Source: Kitasatospora indigofera
GTDB taxonomy: Bacteria > Actinomycetota > Actinomycetes > Streptomycetales > Streptomycetaceae
DNA: 64,000 bases
Direction of reading: 5' to 3'
Assembly (NCBI RefSeq): GCF_014655955.1
Contig: NZ_BNBO01000012.1
Span: 62,001-126,000, forward strand
Shown here: positions 16,835 to 24,895 of the stretch, piece after piece
How the letters are laid out: each line of letters opens with the position of its first letter
How positions within the stretch are numbered: position 1 is the first letter of the stretch
Notes under the pieces: model-generated
Databases searched by the model: none
Told to the model about the DNA's origin: nothing
The model's input: only the letters and a program-made list of their open reading frames with translations
Translations under genes and position numbers: made by a program

Positions 16835-17476
16835 GTGCAGGTACGCCCCATCTCGCCCGAGCGGCTGGCCGAGCTCCTCGCCGGCCGCATCACCGACCTC
16901 GCCGGCGCGCTGCCCGAGGGCGGCCGGCTGCGCGTCGCCGTCGACGGCGCGCCCGCCGCCCGGCCCGGCGCGCTCGCGGACGCCCTGGCCGAAGCGCTGC
17001 GGCTGCGCGGCCGCCCCGCCCTGCGGGTGTCCGCCGCCGACTTCCTGCGGCCGGCCTCGATCCGGCTGGAGTACGGCAAGCAGGACCCGGACGCCTACCA
17101 CGACCTGCGGCTCGACGAGGGCACCCTGCTCCGCGAGCTGCTCGACCCGCTGGAGCCCGGCGGCAGCGGCCTGGTGCTGCCGACCTTCTGGGACGCGGCC
17201 GCCGACCGCGCCACCCGGGCCGGGTACACCCGGCTGCCGCCCGGCGGGGTGCTGCTGCTCGACGGGGAGCTGCTGCTGGGCCGCTGGCTGCCGTTCGACC
17301 TGACCGTCCACCTGGCGCTGACCCCGGCCGCGCTGGCCCGGCGGACCCCGCCCGAGGAGCACTGGACGCTGCCCGCCTTCGCCCGCTACGAGGCCGAGAC
17401 CGGGCCCGCGGAGGCCGCCGACCTCACCGTGCGGGTGGACGACCCCCGCCACCCCGCCCTGGTCGAGCGGCCGTGA
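16835..17476 (+). CDS. Uridine kinase-like protein with degenerate P-loop
   Basis: The 213-residue protein resembles actinobacterial uridine kinase-like P-loop proteins. SAADFLRPASIRLEYGKQDPDAYHDLRLDEGTLLREL (residues about 66-102) matches the nucleoside-binding region, and GGVLLLDGELLLGRWLPFDLTVHLAL the Walker B/lid region. The expected Walker A GxxxxGK[ST] is replaced by DGAPAARPGALADAL, with no Lys, so ATP binding or catalysis is doubtful. The GTG at 16835 was chosen because homology begins there. Its last 53 bases overlap the end of the convergent DNA glycosylase gene. Confidence 0.7.
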   Translation: MQVRPISPERLAELLAGRITDLAGALPEGGRLRVAVDGAPAARPGALADALAEALRLRGRPALRVSAADFLRPASIRLEYGKQDPDAYHDLRLDEGTLLRELLDPLEPGGSGLVLPTFWDAAADRATRAGYTRLPPGGVLLLDGELLLGRWLPFDLTVHLALTPAALARRTPPEEHWTLPAFARYEAETGPAEAADLTVRVDDPRHPALVERP

Positions 17477-18287
17477 CCGGGCGCGGCGTGCCCTGCGGGG
17501 CCGGGCCGCGCTGGCAGTACGGGCACCAGTAGCCGATCCGGTCCTGCGGCGGGGTGCCCACCCGGGCGGTCAGCACGGCGGTGCCGCAGCGCGGGCAGGG
17601 GCGCCCGGCCCGGCCGTACACCCAGTGCTGGTGGCCCGGCCGGGTGTCGCCGGTGGTGACATGGCCGGGGCGCAGCTTGTTGGCCTCCAGCAGCTGCCGG
17701 GCGCGGTCCACCAGGCGCTCCGGGGAGGGGAGTTCACCGACGGGCGTCCAGGGGGTGCGGCCGGCCAGGAAGCAGAGTTCGGCGGCGTAGACGTTGCCGA
17801 TGCCCGCCAGGTTGCGCTGGTCGAGCAGCGCCTCGGCGAGCGGCCGGTCCGGCCGGGCGCGGAGCCGGCGGACGGCCTCGGCCGGGTCCCAGCCGGGGCC
17901 GAGCAGGTCGGGGCCGAGATGGCCGACGGCCCGCTGCTCGTCGGCGGTGCGCAGCAGCTCCACCACCGGCAGGCGGTAGCCGACGGCGGTGGCGCGTCCG
18001 GTGCCGAGGACGGCCCTGATCTGCCAGGCGGGGCCGCCGGACCAGCGCTCGCCGGGCCGGTGGACGGCCCACCGGCCGTCCATCCGCAGATGGGTGTGCA
18101 GGGTGAGGCCGCCCTCCAGCCGGGTGAGCAGGTGCTTGCCGCGCGGGGTGACGTCCAGCACCGTGCGGCCGGTGAGGTCGGCGGTGGCGTGCGCGGGCAC
18201 CCGCAGGTCGGCGACGGTCAGGAGCTGGGCGGCGAGTGCGGCGTGCAGGTCCGCTGCCGTGCGGTAGACGGAGTCTCCTTCTGGCAT
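17424..18287 (-). CDS. Fpg/Nei-family DNA glycosylase/AP lyase
   Basis: The 287-residue base-excision repair enzyme begins MPEGDSVYRTA; Pro2 and Glu3 are the catalytic residues exposed after Met removal, as in endonuclease VIII-type enzymes. GNVYAAELCFLAG is the H2TH region and the C-terminal zinc finger reads CPRCGTAV then CPYCQ. It removes oxidised bases and nicks abasic sites. The ATG at 18287 is fixed by the MPEGD signature. The 3' end overlaps the convergent kinase-like gene by 53 bp, so the two mRNAs share antisense ends. Confidence 0.92.
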   Translation of the reverse strand: MPEGDSVYRTAADLHAALAAQLLTVADLRVPAHATADLTGRTVLDVTPRGKHLLTRLEGGLTLHTHLRMDGRWAVHRPGERWSGGPAWQIRAVLGTGRATAVGYRLPVVELLRTADEQRAVGHLGPDLLGPGWDPAEAVRRLRARPDRPLAEALLDQRNLAGIGNVYAAELCFLAGRTPWTPVGELPSPERLVDRARQLLEANKLRPGHVTTGDTRPGHQHWVYGRAGRPCPRCGTAVLTARVGTPPQDRIGYWCPYCQRGPAPQGTPRPVTAARPGRGGGGRPPAR

Positions 18288-18434
18288 GACTCCATCCTGG
18301 CGGGTCGGCGGGCGGCTGTCAGGCCCCGGCCCTGGCCGGCCCTGGCCGGGCCCGGCCGGGCCCGGCCGGAGCAGCCCGGGCAGGCGGTGCGGGGCCGGTG
18401 GCAGGTGCCCGGGGCCCACGGCCGGTGCCCGGGT

Positions 18435-18893
18435 TCAGGCGGCGGTGTGCTCCTGGCCCTCGCGGAGCACCACGACCGGGCAGGGCGCGTGTTCGGTGAG
18501 GTGGCGGCTGACCGAGCCGAGCAGGGCGCCGGAGAACCCGCCGAGACCACGGCTGCCGACCACCAGCAGGGCCGCGCCGGAGGCGGTGTCCAGCAGGGCC
18601 CGGGCGGCGTTGCCCGGGAGCACCATCTGGGTGATCTTGACCGGCGGCTCGGCGCCGGCGGCCTCGGCCACCGCCTCGGCGAGGGTCCGGGTGGCCAGCT
18701 CCTCCGGGTCGAAGCCGTCGGCGACGGGCACCGAGCCGACCCAGCCGTAGAAGGCCGGGTACTCCCAGGCGGAGAGCGCCTCGACGGTGCCGCCGGTGAC
18801 CCGGGCCTGCTCGACCGCCCAGCGCAGCGCGCTGCGCGACGCCTCCGAACCGTCCACGCCGACCACGATCCTGCCGCCGGTGCCGTTGCCCAT
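18435..18893 (-). CDS. Universal stress protein (UspA family)
   Basis: The 152-residue single UspA domain has IVVGVDGSEASRSALRWAVEQA at residues 9-30. The ATP-binding pattern reads LVVGSRGLGGFSGALLGSVSRHL near 112-132, followed by CPVVVL, so it is an ATP-binding type. These proteins respond to stress, hypoxia or dormancy in actinobacteria. AGGAGGACGGC precedes the ATG at 18893. An AT-rich stretch including CTATATATAG upstream should hold its promoter. Confidence 0.9.
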   Translation of the reverse strand: MGNGTGGRIVVGVDGSEASRSALRWAVEQARVTGGTVEALSAWEYPAFYGWVGSVPVADGFDPEELATRTLAEAVAEAAGAEPPVKITQMVLPGNAARALLDTASGAALLVVGSRGLGGFSGALLGSVSRHLTEHAPCPVVVLREGQEHTAA

Positions 18894-18925
18894 GCCGTCC
18901 TCCTCGCTCGCCTTCGGATACTCCC

Positions 18926-18935
18926 CTATATATAG
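18926..18935 (-). promoter_or_regulatory. AT-rich element, likely -10 region of the universal stress gene
   Basis: CTATATATAG lies about 33-42 bp upstream of the ATG at 18893, in otherwise GC-rich sequence. It is the only plausible -10 region in the gap, but no matching -35 is evident. Confidence 0.4.
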
Positions 18936-19054
18936 ATCAGTCCGACATTTCTCCGACCGGCGCCACACGGTGCTCCGGGCCCTCCGCCGAGCGGGACCGC
19001 CGCCGCCCGCCCCGGCCGCCGGCCCCCGCCCCGGCCGCCGGCCCCCGCCCCGGC

Positions 19055-19072
19055 CCTTACGAACCGCTGACG
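19055..19072 (-). promoter_or_regulatory. Motif site a of the proposed OmpR-type regulon, before the epimerase
   Basis: Read on the minus strand the site is CGTCAGCGGTTCGTAAGG, two half-sites 11 bp apart. It points away from the epimerase gene. The gap to the -10-like TAGCGT (19111-19116) is 38 bp, and the ATG follows the -10 by 7 nt, so the transcript should be leaderless. Confidence 0.6.
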
Positions 19073-19123
19073 GACGGCCACGACGACCCCCCGGCACCGC
19101 CCGGCCGCCCTAGCGTCGGCGTC

Positions 19124-20188
19124 ATGGATGTTCTGCTCACCGGCGGCGCCGGTTTCATCGGGTCGGCCGTCGCCGCCCGGCTGCTCGGCGACGGGCACAC
19201 CGTCCGGGTGCTGGACGCGCTGCTGCCGGCCGTCCACCCGGGCGGCCCGGCCGCGGTCCGGCTCCCCGAAGGCGTGGAGTTCCAGCACGGCGACGTCCGG
19301 GACGCGGCGGCCGTGGCCCGCGCGCTGGACGGCGTGGACGCGGTCTGCCACCAGGCCGCGATGGTGGGACTCGGCCTGGACTTCGACGACGCGCCCGACT
19401 ACGCGGGCTGCAACGACCTCGGCACCGCCGTGCTGCTCGCCGGGATGAACCGCGCCGGCGTCCGCGACCTGGTGCTCGCCGGCTCGATGGTGGTCTACGG
19501 CGAGGGCCGCCACCACTGCGCCGAGCACGGCGAGGTCGCCCCCGGACCGCGGGTCGCGGCCGAGCTGGACGCCGGGCGGTTCGAACCCCCGTGCCCGGTC
19601 TGCGGCGCACCCCTGACCCCCGGGCTGACCGGCGAGGACGCTCCCGCCGACCCGCGCAACGTGTACGCGGCGACCAAGCTCGCCCAGGAGCACCTCGCCT
19701 CGGCCTGGGCCCGGGCCTGCGGCGGCCGGGTGCTGGCCCTGCGCTACCACAACGTCTACGGGCCGGGGATGCCGCGCGACACCCCGTACGCCGGCGTCGC
19801 CTCGCTGTTCCGCTCGGCGCTGGCCCGGGGTGAGGCCCCGCAGGTGTTCGAGGACGGCGGCCAGCGCCGGGACTTCGTCCATGTCGGGGATGTCGCGGCG
19901 GCCAACGCGGCGGCCCTCGACGCCCTGGCCGCCCGCCCGCCCGGCAGCTCCCGGGCGTACAACGTGGGCAGCGGCGAGGTCCGCACGGTCGGCGAGATGG
20001 CCGCCGCGCTGGCCCGGGCCTTCGGCGGACCGGATCCCGTGGTCACCGGCCGCTACCGGCTGGGCGACGTCCGGCACGTCACCGCGGACTCGTCCCGGCT
20101 GCGGGCCGAACTGGACTGGCGGCCGCGGGTGTCCTTCGCGGCCGGGACGGCGGAGTTCGCCGGGGCACCACTGCGGGGTGACGGGTGA
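19124..20188 (+). CDS. NAD-dependent epimerase/dehydratase (extended SDR)
   Basis: The 354-residue sugar-nucleotide-type SDR has TGGAGFIGSAV (residues 5-15, NAD-binding Rossmann motif) and the catalytic Tyr/Lys in NVYAATKLA near 180-184. YHNVYGPGMPRDTPYAGVAS and DFVHVGDVAAAN are substrate-domain motifs. Between Rossmann and catalytic parts is an insertion with HHCAEH and PPCPVCGAP, a possible small zinc site. It should act on a nucleotide sugar. Motif site a and a TAGCGT -10 precede it, tying it to the proposed regulon with the glycosyltransferases and the two-component system. A GTG-start hypothetical gene follows 25 bp later. Confidence 0.88.
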   Translation: MDVLLTGGAGFIGSAVAARLLGDGHTVRVLDALLPAVHPGGPAAVRLPEGVEFQHGDVRDAAAVARALDGVDAVCHQAAMVGLGLDFDDAPDYAGCNDLGTAVLLAGMNRAGVRDLVLAGSMVVYGEGRHHCAEHGEVAPGPRVAAELDAGRFEPPCPVCGAPLTPGLTGEDAPADPRNVYAATKLAQEHLASAWARACGGRVLALRYHNVYGPGMPRDTPYAGVASLFRSALARGEAPQVFEDGGQRRDFVHVGDVAAANAAALDALAARPPGSSRAYNVGSGEVRTVGEMAAALARAFGGPDPVVTGRYRLGDVRHVTADSSRLRAELDWRPRVSFAAGTAEFAGAPLRGDG

Positions 20189-20213
20189 CCGGGCCGGGTG
20201 GCACGCTGGGGCG

Positions 20214-20654
20214 GTGCCGAAGAAGCGATCACGTGCCGCGAGCCCCGCCGTCGCGGACCACGACCCGGCGGACCACCGGGCCGGGACCGAGGACGAGGAC
20301 GAGCATGAGCAGTGGACCAACATGGAACTCCACCACCCGGTGCGGGAGAAGGGGTTCACCGACGCCGAGGGCGTCCGGTGGGCCCTCGCCCGGGGGCCGC
20401 TCGACCCGCGGCGGGCCAGGCGGCTGGCCCGCACCGCCGACCTGATGTGGATCGGCTCGGACATCGGGCACGACTGGGAGCACCACACCTTCGTGCCCGA
20501 GTACGTCCCGGCGGCCGAACGGCCCGCCAGGTGGCTGGAGATCAGGAAACGGCTCGACCTGCGTGACTGGGACCCGACGGCCGGACCGGTCCACCAGGCC
20601 TTCGAGTTCGTCTCCAACGGCCGGGTCCTGGTCTACTTCGATGTGCACTGCTGA
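20214..20654 (+). CDS. Conserved hypothetical protein
   Basis: I do not recognise a named family. The 146-residue soluble protein has a charged, acidic N-terminus (AGTEDEDEHEQW, about residues 24-35) and a compact domain with VREKGFTDAEGVRWALARGPLDP, LMWIGSDIGHDWEHHTFVPEYV and FEFVSNGRVLVYFDVHC. It is His/Trp-rich near the middle, with no signal peptide or membrane helix. It begins with GTG 25 bp after the epimerase and may be cotranscribed with it. Codon use matches its neighbours and the reading frame is clean, so it is probably a real gene. Confidence 0.6.
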   Translation: MPKKRSRAASPAVADHDPADHRAGTEDEDEHEQWTNMELHHPVREKGFTDAEGVRWALARGPLDPRRARRLARTADLMWIGSDIGHDWEHHTFVPEYVPAAERPARWLEIRKRLDLRDWDPTAGPVHQAFEFVSNGRVLVYFDVHC

Positions 20655-20729
20655 GCCGTCGGGCCGGCCGGCGCGTCCACGGACCGGAATCGCCGGCCGG
20701 CCGCCAACGGCCGGTGCGACGATCACGCC

Positions 20730-21353
20730 ATGACTCGTGACCTGCGCATCTGCTTCGTCGGGGACTCCCTGGTCGCCGGGGTCGGCGACCCCGACGGCCT
20801 CGGCTGGGCGGGCCGGCTGGCCGCCCGGTCCTTCGCCGACGGCCTGCCGTCGACCCGCTACAACCTCGGGGTCCGCCGCGAGACCTCCGCCGACATCCTC
20901 GGCCGCTGGGAGGAGGAGTGCGCCCGGCGGCTCCGGGACGGCACCGACCTGCGGGTCGTGTTCTGCTTCGGCGTCAACGACGCGACCCACGAGGACGACC
21001 GGCCCCGGGTGGCGCCCGAGGAGTCGGCGGCCAACCTGGCCGCGATGCTCGGCCGGGCCGCCGGCCGCGGCTGGAACACCCTGGTGGTCTCCCCGCCGCC
21101 GGTCGCCGACGCGGCGCACAGCGCCCGTACCGCCCTGCTCGACGAGCGCTTCGCCCTCGTCTGCCGGGCGGCGGGCGTCCCGTACGTCTCCGTGCACCGG
21201 GCCCTGAGCGGGAACGCCGTGTGGCTGCGCGAGGTGACGGCCGGCGACGGGGCCCACCCAGGCGCGGACGGGTACCGGGAGTTCGCCGCCCTGGTCGCCC
21301 CGCACTGGGACTCCTGGCTGGGCACCTCCGGGGGCGGGACCGACGCGCGGTGA
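20730..21353 (+). CDS. SGNH/GDSL-family hydrolase
   Basis: The 207-residue protein starts with the block I motif ICFVGDSLVAGVGD (nucleophilic Ser in GDS). CFGVNDATHEDD corresponds to the Gly/Asn blocks, and TAGDGAHPGADGYREFA holds the catalytic Asp and His. No signal peptide is visible, so it should act on an ester (lipid or O-acetylated sugar) in the cytoplasm. It has its own short intergenic region and ends before the 425-bp regulatory gap in front of the HelR-like gene. Confidence 0.86.
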   Translation: MTRDLRICFVGDSLVAGVGDPDGLGWAGRLAARSFADGLPSTRYNLGVRRETSADILGRWEEECARRLRDGTDLRVVFCFGVNDATHEDDRPRVAPEESAANLAAMLGRAAGRGWNTLVVSPPPVADAAHSARTALLDERFALVCRAAGVPYVSVHRALSGNAVWLREVTAGDGAHPGADGYREFAALVAPHWDSWLGTSGGGTDAR

Positions 21354-21627
21354 CGGATCAGGACCCGGACGAGGGCCCGGACAGGGTGTCCTGACGCTCC
21401 GTAGGGCGCGGGGCGGAGCGCTCCCGGGCCGCTGCCGCATCCGGGGACCCGCGGCGGCTCCCCGGCGGTGGGCCGCACCCCGTGCGGCACGCGGACGGTC
21501 CGCACGGCGGCTGCCGGGGGGGCGGGAAGGGTCGTCCGTACACCGAGGGACGGGCCACGGAAGGACGGGGAACGAGGGGGGAGTGAGGGAAACCCACCTC
21601 TCTCCACTTCTAATCTATAGCGCACAG

Positions 21628-21648
21628 GGGGCCTTGCGGCAAGGCCCC
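21628..21648. promoter_or_regulatory. Rifamycin-associated-element-type inverted repeat
   Basis: Arms GGGGCCTTG (21628-21636) and CAAGGCCCC (21640-21648) flank CGG. From memory this is near-identical to the rifamycin-associated element found before inducible rifamycin-resistance genes, differing by one inserted base. It lies 131 bp upstream of the HelR-like gene. The TTGCGG inside it could be a -35 with CAGAAT (21659-21664) 19 bp later; alternatively TAATCTATAG just upstream is a -10. Confidence 0.72.
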
Positions 21649-21685
21649 GGTCGTCCCGCAGAATCGTCCACCTGACCCGGAAACC

Positions 21686-21711
21686 GGGCCGGGTTCCCGG
21701 GCCGGGTTCCC
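21686..21711. repeat. Tandem 13-bp repeat in the helR leader
   Basis: GGGCCGGGTTCCC occurs twice head to tail (21686-21698 and 21699-21711), preceded by CCCGG-AAA-CCGGG. The copies can form alternative hairpins in the presumed leader RNA. Confidence 0.7.
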
Positions 21712-21778
21712 GGGCGGCCGGCACGCCGCCGCCCCGCTGCACGACCACCTAGCGATTCCTGATCCGATGGAGTGAGTT

Positions 21779-24208
21779 TTGCCCCGTTCGTCATCGTCCC
21801 CGTCCGAATTCCCCGCGGCCGCCACGACCGGCGCCGGGCAGGAAGCACTCCCCGGCGACGCCGGCGCCCGGACCTCCGAGGCCTGGCGGAGCGCGGAGCT
21901 GCGGGCGGAGAACGCGTACGTCGGCGCGCTGTACGACCGCCTGGAGGACCAGCGCGCGCTGGCGGCCGCCCGGCTGCGCGAGACCCACCTCCAGGACCAG
22001 GGCGGGACGTACCAGGCCCGGATGGAGCGCGACACGCTGGAACTCCACCACACCCGCCGGCTCTCGGAGTTGCACGCCGCCGAGTACGGGCTCTGCTTCG
22101 GCCGGATCGAGAACGCCGACGGCGAGCGGCGGTACATCGGCCGGATCGCCCTGGCCGACGAGGAGCACGAGCCGCTGCTCACCGACTGGCGGGCGCCGGC
22201 CGCCGAGCCGTTCTACCGGGCGACGCCCGCCGCGCCCGGCGCGGTGGCGGCGCGCCGGCACCTGCGGAGCAAGGGCCGGACGGTCGTCGACTTCGACGAC
22301 GACGCCTTCGGCGTGAGCGCCCCCCAGGGCCGGGCCGGGGCCGGACTCAGCGGGGAGGGCGCCCTGCTGGCCTCGCTGACGGCGGCCCGGACCGGGCGGA
22401 TGGGCGACATCGTCGCCACCATCCAGGCCGAGCAGGACCGGGTGATCCGCTCCGAACTGGGCGGCGTGCTGGTCGTCCAGGGCGGCCCGGGCACCGGCAA
22501 GACCGTGGTCGCCCTGCACCGCGCCGCCTACCTGCTGTACACCCACCGGGACCGGCTGGCCAAGCGCGGCGTGCTGGTCATCGGGCCGAACACGACCTTC
22601 CTGCGCTACATCGACCAGGTGCTCCCGGCGCTCGGCGAGAGCGAGGTCGTGCTCAGCAGCATCGGCGTGCTCCACCCGGGCGTGACCGCGACCGGCCCGG
22701 ACACGCCCGGGGCGGCCGCCGTCAAGGGCGACGCCCGGATGGTGGGGGTGCTGGCCGCCGCGCTGGCGGGCCTGCGGCAGCTGCCCGAGGAGTCCTGGAC
22801 CATCACCGTGGGCCGGCGGTCGTCCCGCCAGGAGGAGCTCCAGGTGGGCCGGGCCCTGTGCGAGCGGGCGCACGCCGCCGCGCACCGGAGCGGCGAACCG
22901 CACAACCTGGCCCGGCCCGAGCTCGTCGAGCGGCTCACCTCGGAGCTGGCCCTGCGGATCGCCCGGGAGCGCGGCGGGGAGCTGGACCTGGACGCCGTGG
23001 CGGACCTCGCCGACGCGCTGGTCGACGAGCCCGACGTCCAGGCCCTGGCCGACCGGCTGTGGCCGCTGCTCACCCCGGAGCAGCTGCTCACCGCCCTGTA
23101 CGGCTCCGCCGAGCTGCTGGCCGCGGCGATGCCGGACTTCACCGGGGCCGAACGCGCCGCGCTGCTGCGCGAGCGGCCGGCGCCGGAGCAGGCGGCCCCG
23201 GACCGGACCGCCCAGAGCCGGACCACCCGGAGCCGGACCGCACCGGAGCAGGCGGCCGGCCCCTGGACCGTCGCCGACGTCCCGCTGCTCGACGAGGCCG
23301 CCGAACTGCTCGGCCCGCTGCCCGGCGGGGCCGGCGCCGACCGGGCCGCGGCCGTGGCCGAGGCCCGGGAGCTGGAGTTCGCCAAGCTCGTCCTGGAGGA
23401 CTTCGGCGAGGGGCTGGTCGAGATCGACGCGGAGATGCTGGCCCGCCAGTACCGCGGTGAGCAGTCGCTGCGCCCCCTCGCCGAGCGCGCGGCCGAGGAC
23501 CGGACCTGGGCCTACGGGCACGTGATCGTGGACGAGGCGCAGGAGCTGTCCCCGATGGACTGGCGGATGCTGACCCGCCGCTGCCCCGGCCGCTCCATGA
23601 CGATCGTCGGCGACCTGGCGCAGACCGGCGCACCGGCCGGGCTCAGCTCCTGGGGCGAGGCGCTCGACGAGTACACCGCGGGCCGCTGGCGCACCGTGGA
23701 ACTCTCCGTCAACTACCGGACCCCGGCCGAGATCATGCGGGTCACCGAAGGCGTGCTGCGGACGCTCGACCCGGAGCTCGGCGCCCCCGTCGCGGTGCGC
23801 GGCGGCGGCATCCCGCCGTGGAGCCTGCGGATCCCCGAGGGCGACCGGGGGCCGGCACTGCGCTCCGCCGTCGAGAAGGAGATCGCGGCGCTCGACGGCG
23901 GCCGGACGGCGGTCATCCACGCCCCGACCTGGCCGGCCGGACTGGTCGAGGAGCTGGCCGGGCTGGACGGCGTCGCCGTCTTCGACGACCCGTCGGCGCT
24001 GGACTCGCCGGTCGTCCTGCTGACGGCCGGCCAGTCCAAGGGGCTGGAGTTCGACACCGTCCTGGTGGTGGAACCCGCGGAGATCCTCGCGGCGCACAAC
24101 CGCGGCGCGAACGACCTCTACGTCGCCCTCACCCGCGCGACCAAGAGCCTGGGGGTCATCCACAGCGGGGACCTGCCGGAGCTGCTGGCGGGCCTGGAGC
24201 CCCGCTGA
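21779..24208 (+). CDS. helR: HelD/HelR-type UvrD-like ATPase, RNA polymerase-protecting rifamycin resistance protein
   Basis: The 809-residue superfamily I helicase-like protein has a coiled-coil N-terminal arm rich in Arg/Leu/Glu (about 35-105). Walker A is GGPGTGKT (235-242), Walker B VDEAQEL near 584, then QTGAP, VNYRTPAEIM, and the motif V/VI region GQSKGLEFD and YVALTRATKSL. HelD-family ATPases insert into RNA polymerase and dissociate stalled or drug-bound enzyme; HelR members displace rifamycins. The rifamycin-associated-type element upstream supports HelR rather than housekeeping HelD. The TTG start at 21779 has GGAG 6-7 nt upstream and no better in-frame start. Residues 440-480 hold an Ala/Pro/Arg/Thr-rich insert. 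Confidence 0.84.
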   Translation: MPRSSSSPSEFPAAATTGAGQEALPGDAGARTSEAWRSAELRAENAYVGALYDRLEDQRALAAARLRETHLQDQGGTYQARMERDTLELHHTRRLSELHAAEYGLCFGRIENADGERRYIGRIALADEEHEPLLTDWRAPAAEPFYRATPAAPGAVAARRHLRSKGRTVVDFDDDAFGVSAPQGRAGAGLSGEGALLASLTAARTGRMGDIVATIQAEQDRVIRSELGGVLVVQGGPGTGKTVVALHRAAYLLYTHRDRLAKRGVLVIGPNTTFLRYIDQVLPALGESEVVLSSIGVLHPGVTATGPDTPGAAAVKGDARMVGVLAAALAGLRQLPEESWTITVGRRSSRQEELQVGRALCERAHAAAHRSGEPHNLARPELVERLTSELALRIARERGGELDLDAVADLADALVDEPDVQALADRLWPLLTPEQLLTALYGSAELLAAAMPDFTGAERAALLRERPAPEQAAPDRTAQSRTTRSRTAPEQAAGPWTVADVPLLDEAAELLGPLPGGAGADRAAAVAEARELEFAKLVLEDFGEGLVEIDAEMLARQYRGEQSLRPLAERAAEDRTWAYGHVIVDEAQELSPMDWRMLTRRCPGRSMTIVGDLAQTGAPAGLSSWGEALDEYTAGRWRTVELSVNYRTPAEIMRVTEGVLRTLDPELGAPVAVRGGGIPPWSLRIPEGDRGPALRSAVEKEIAALDGGRTAVIHAPTWPAGLVEELAGLDGVAVFDDPSALDSPVVLLTAGQSKGLEFDTVLVVEPAEILAAHNRGANDLYVALTRATKSLGVIHSGDLPELLAGLEPR

Positions 24209-24213
24209 CCGGA

Positions 24214-24241
24214 GGGGCGGGTGCCGCCACGCACCCGCCCC
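24214..24241 (+). terminator. Terminator after helR
   Basis: GGGGCGGGTGC (24214-24224) and GCACCCGCCCC (24231-24241) form a perfect 11-bp stem with a 6-nt loop, 5 bp past the stop codon. Confidence 0.75.
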
Positions 24242-24331
24242 GGGGGCCCGTCGGTGCGGGCCGGCCCGGGCCGGCCCGCACCGCCGAAAGTGGATTGCCC
24301 GGCGCGGGGGCCGTGGGTAGCGTCGCCGTCC

Positions 24332-24859
24332 GTGATCCCGACCCTGCGCACCGAGCGCCTGCAGCTGAACCCGTACGTCCCCGCGGACGAGGAGAGGTTC
24401 GTCGCCCTCTTCCTGGACACCCGGGTGTCGCGGTGGATGGGTGACGGCCACTTTCCCGAGGAGGAGGTCCGGGCCCTGTTCGGGCGGATCTTCACCAAGG
24501 TCTACGCCCAGGGCCTGTTCGAGGTGTGGGCCGTGCGCCGGGACGGCCGGTTCGTCGGGCACGCCGAGATCAAGCCGTCCGAGCTGCTCGGGGGCCACGA
24601 GATCATCTACGCGCTGGCCCCGGAGGCCTGGGGTTCCGGACTGGGGACGGAGCTGGCCGAGGCCGTCGTGGCGCACGGCTTCGACACCCTCGGACTGTCC
24701 GAGGTGCACGCCACCGTGGCCGCGCCCAACCTCGCCTCGCTGGCCCTGTTGGGCCGGATCGGCTTCGAGCGCGTCCGGGACGTCACCGAGGAGGACGGCG
24801 GCACCACGCACGTGCTGACCCGCCGCCCGGCCCGCGCCGCTCCCGTCCCCCGGGGGTGA
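24332..24859 (+). CDS. GNAT-family N-acetyltransferase (RimJ-like)
   Basis: The 175-residue acetyltransferase has the RimJ/RimL opening IPTLRTERLQLNPYVPADEERF and the acetyl-CoA-binding loop region ALAPEAWGSGLGTELAEAVVAHGF (about 92-115). HATVAAPNLASLALLGRIGFERV completes the fold. The substrate is unknown; protein N-terminal or small-molecule amines are usual. The GTG start at 24332 follows a 123-bp gap with the helR terminator, so it is probably transcribed separately. It is convergent with the sensor kinase gene. Confidence 0.86.
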   Translation: MIPTLRTERLQLNPYVPADEERFVALFLDTRVSRWMGDGHFPEEEVRALFGRIFTKVYAQGLFEVWAVRRDGRFVGHAEIKPSELLGGHEIIYALAPEAWGSGLGTELAEAVVAHGFDTLGLSEVHATVAAPNLASLALLGRIGFERVRDVTEEDGGTTHVLTRRPARAAPVPRG

Positions 24860-24895
24860 CCCCACGCCCGGGCCGGGACACGGCGGCGGCCGGGC

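Noticed and set aside
21791..24865. Antisense frame of about 1000 codons over helR
   Set aside because: Low-complexity His/Gln/Gly-rich translation mirrors helR codons; no family motifs.
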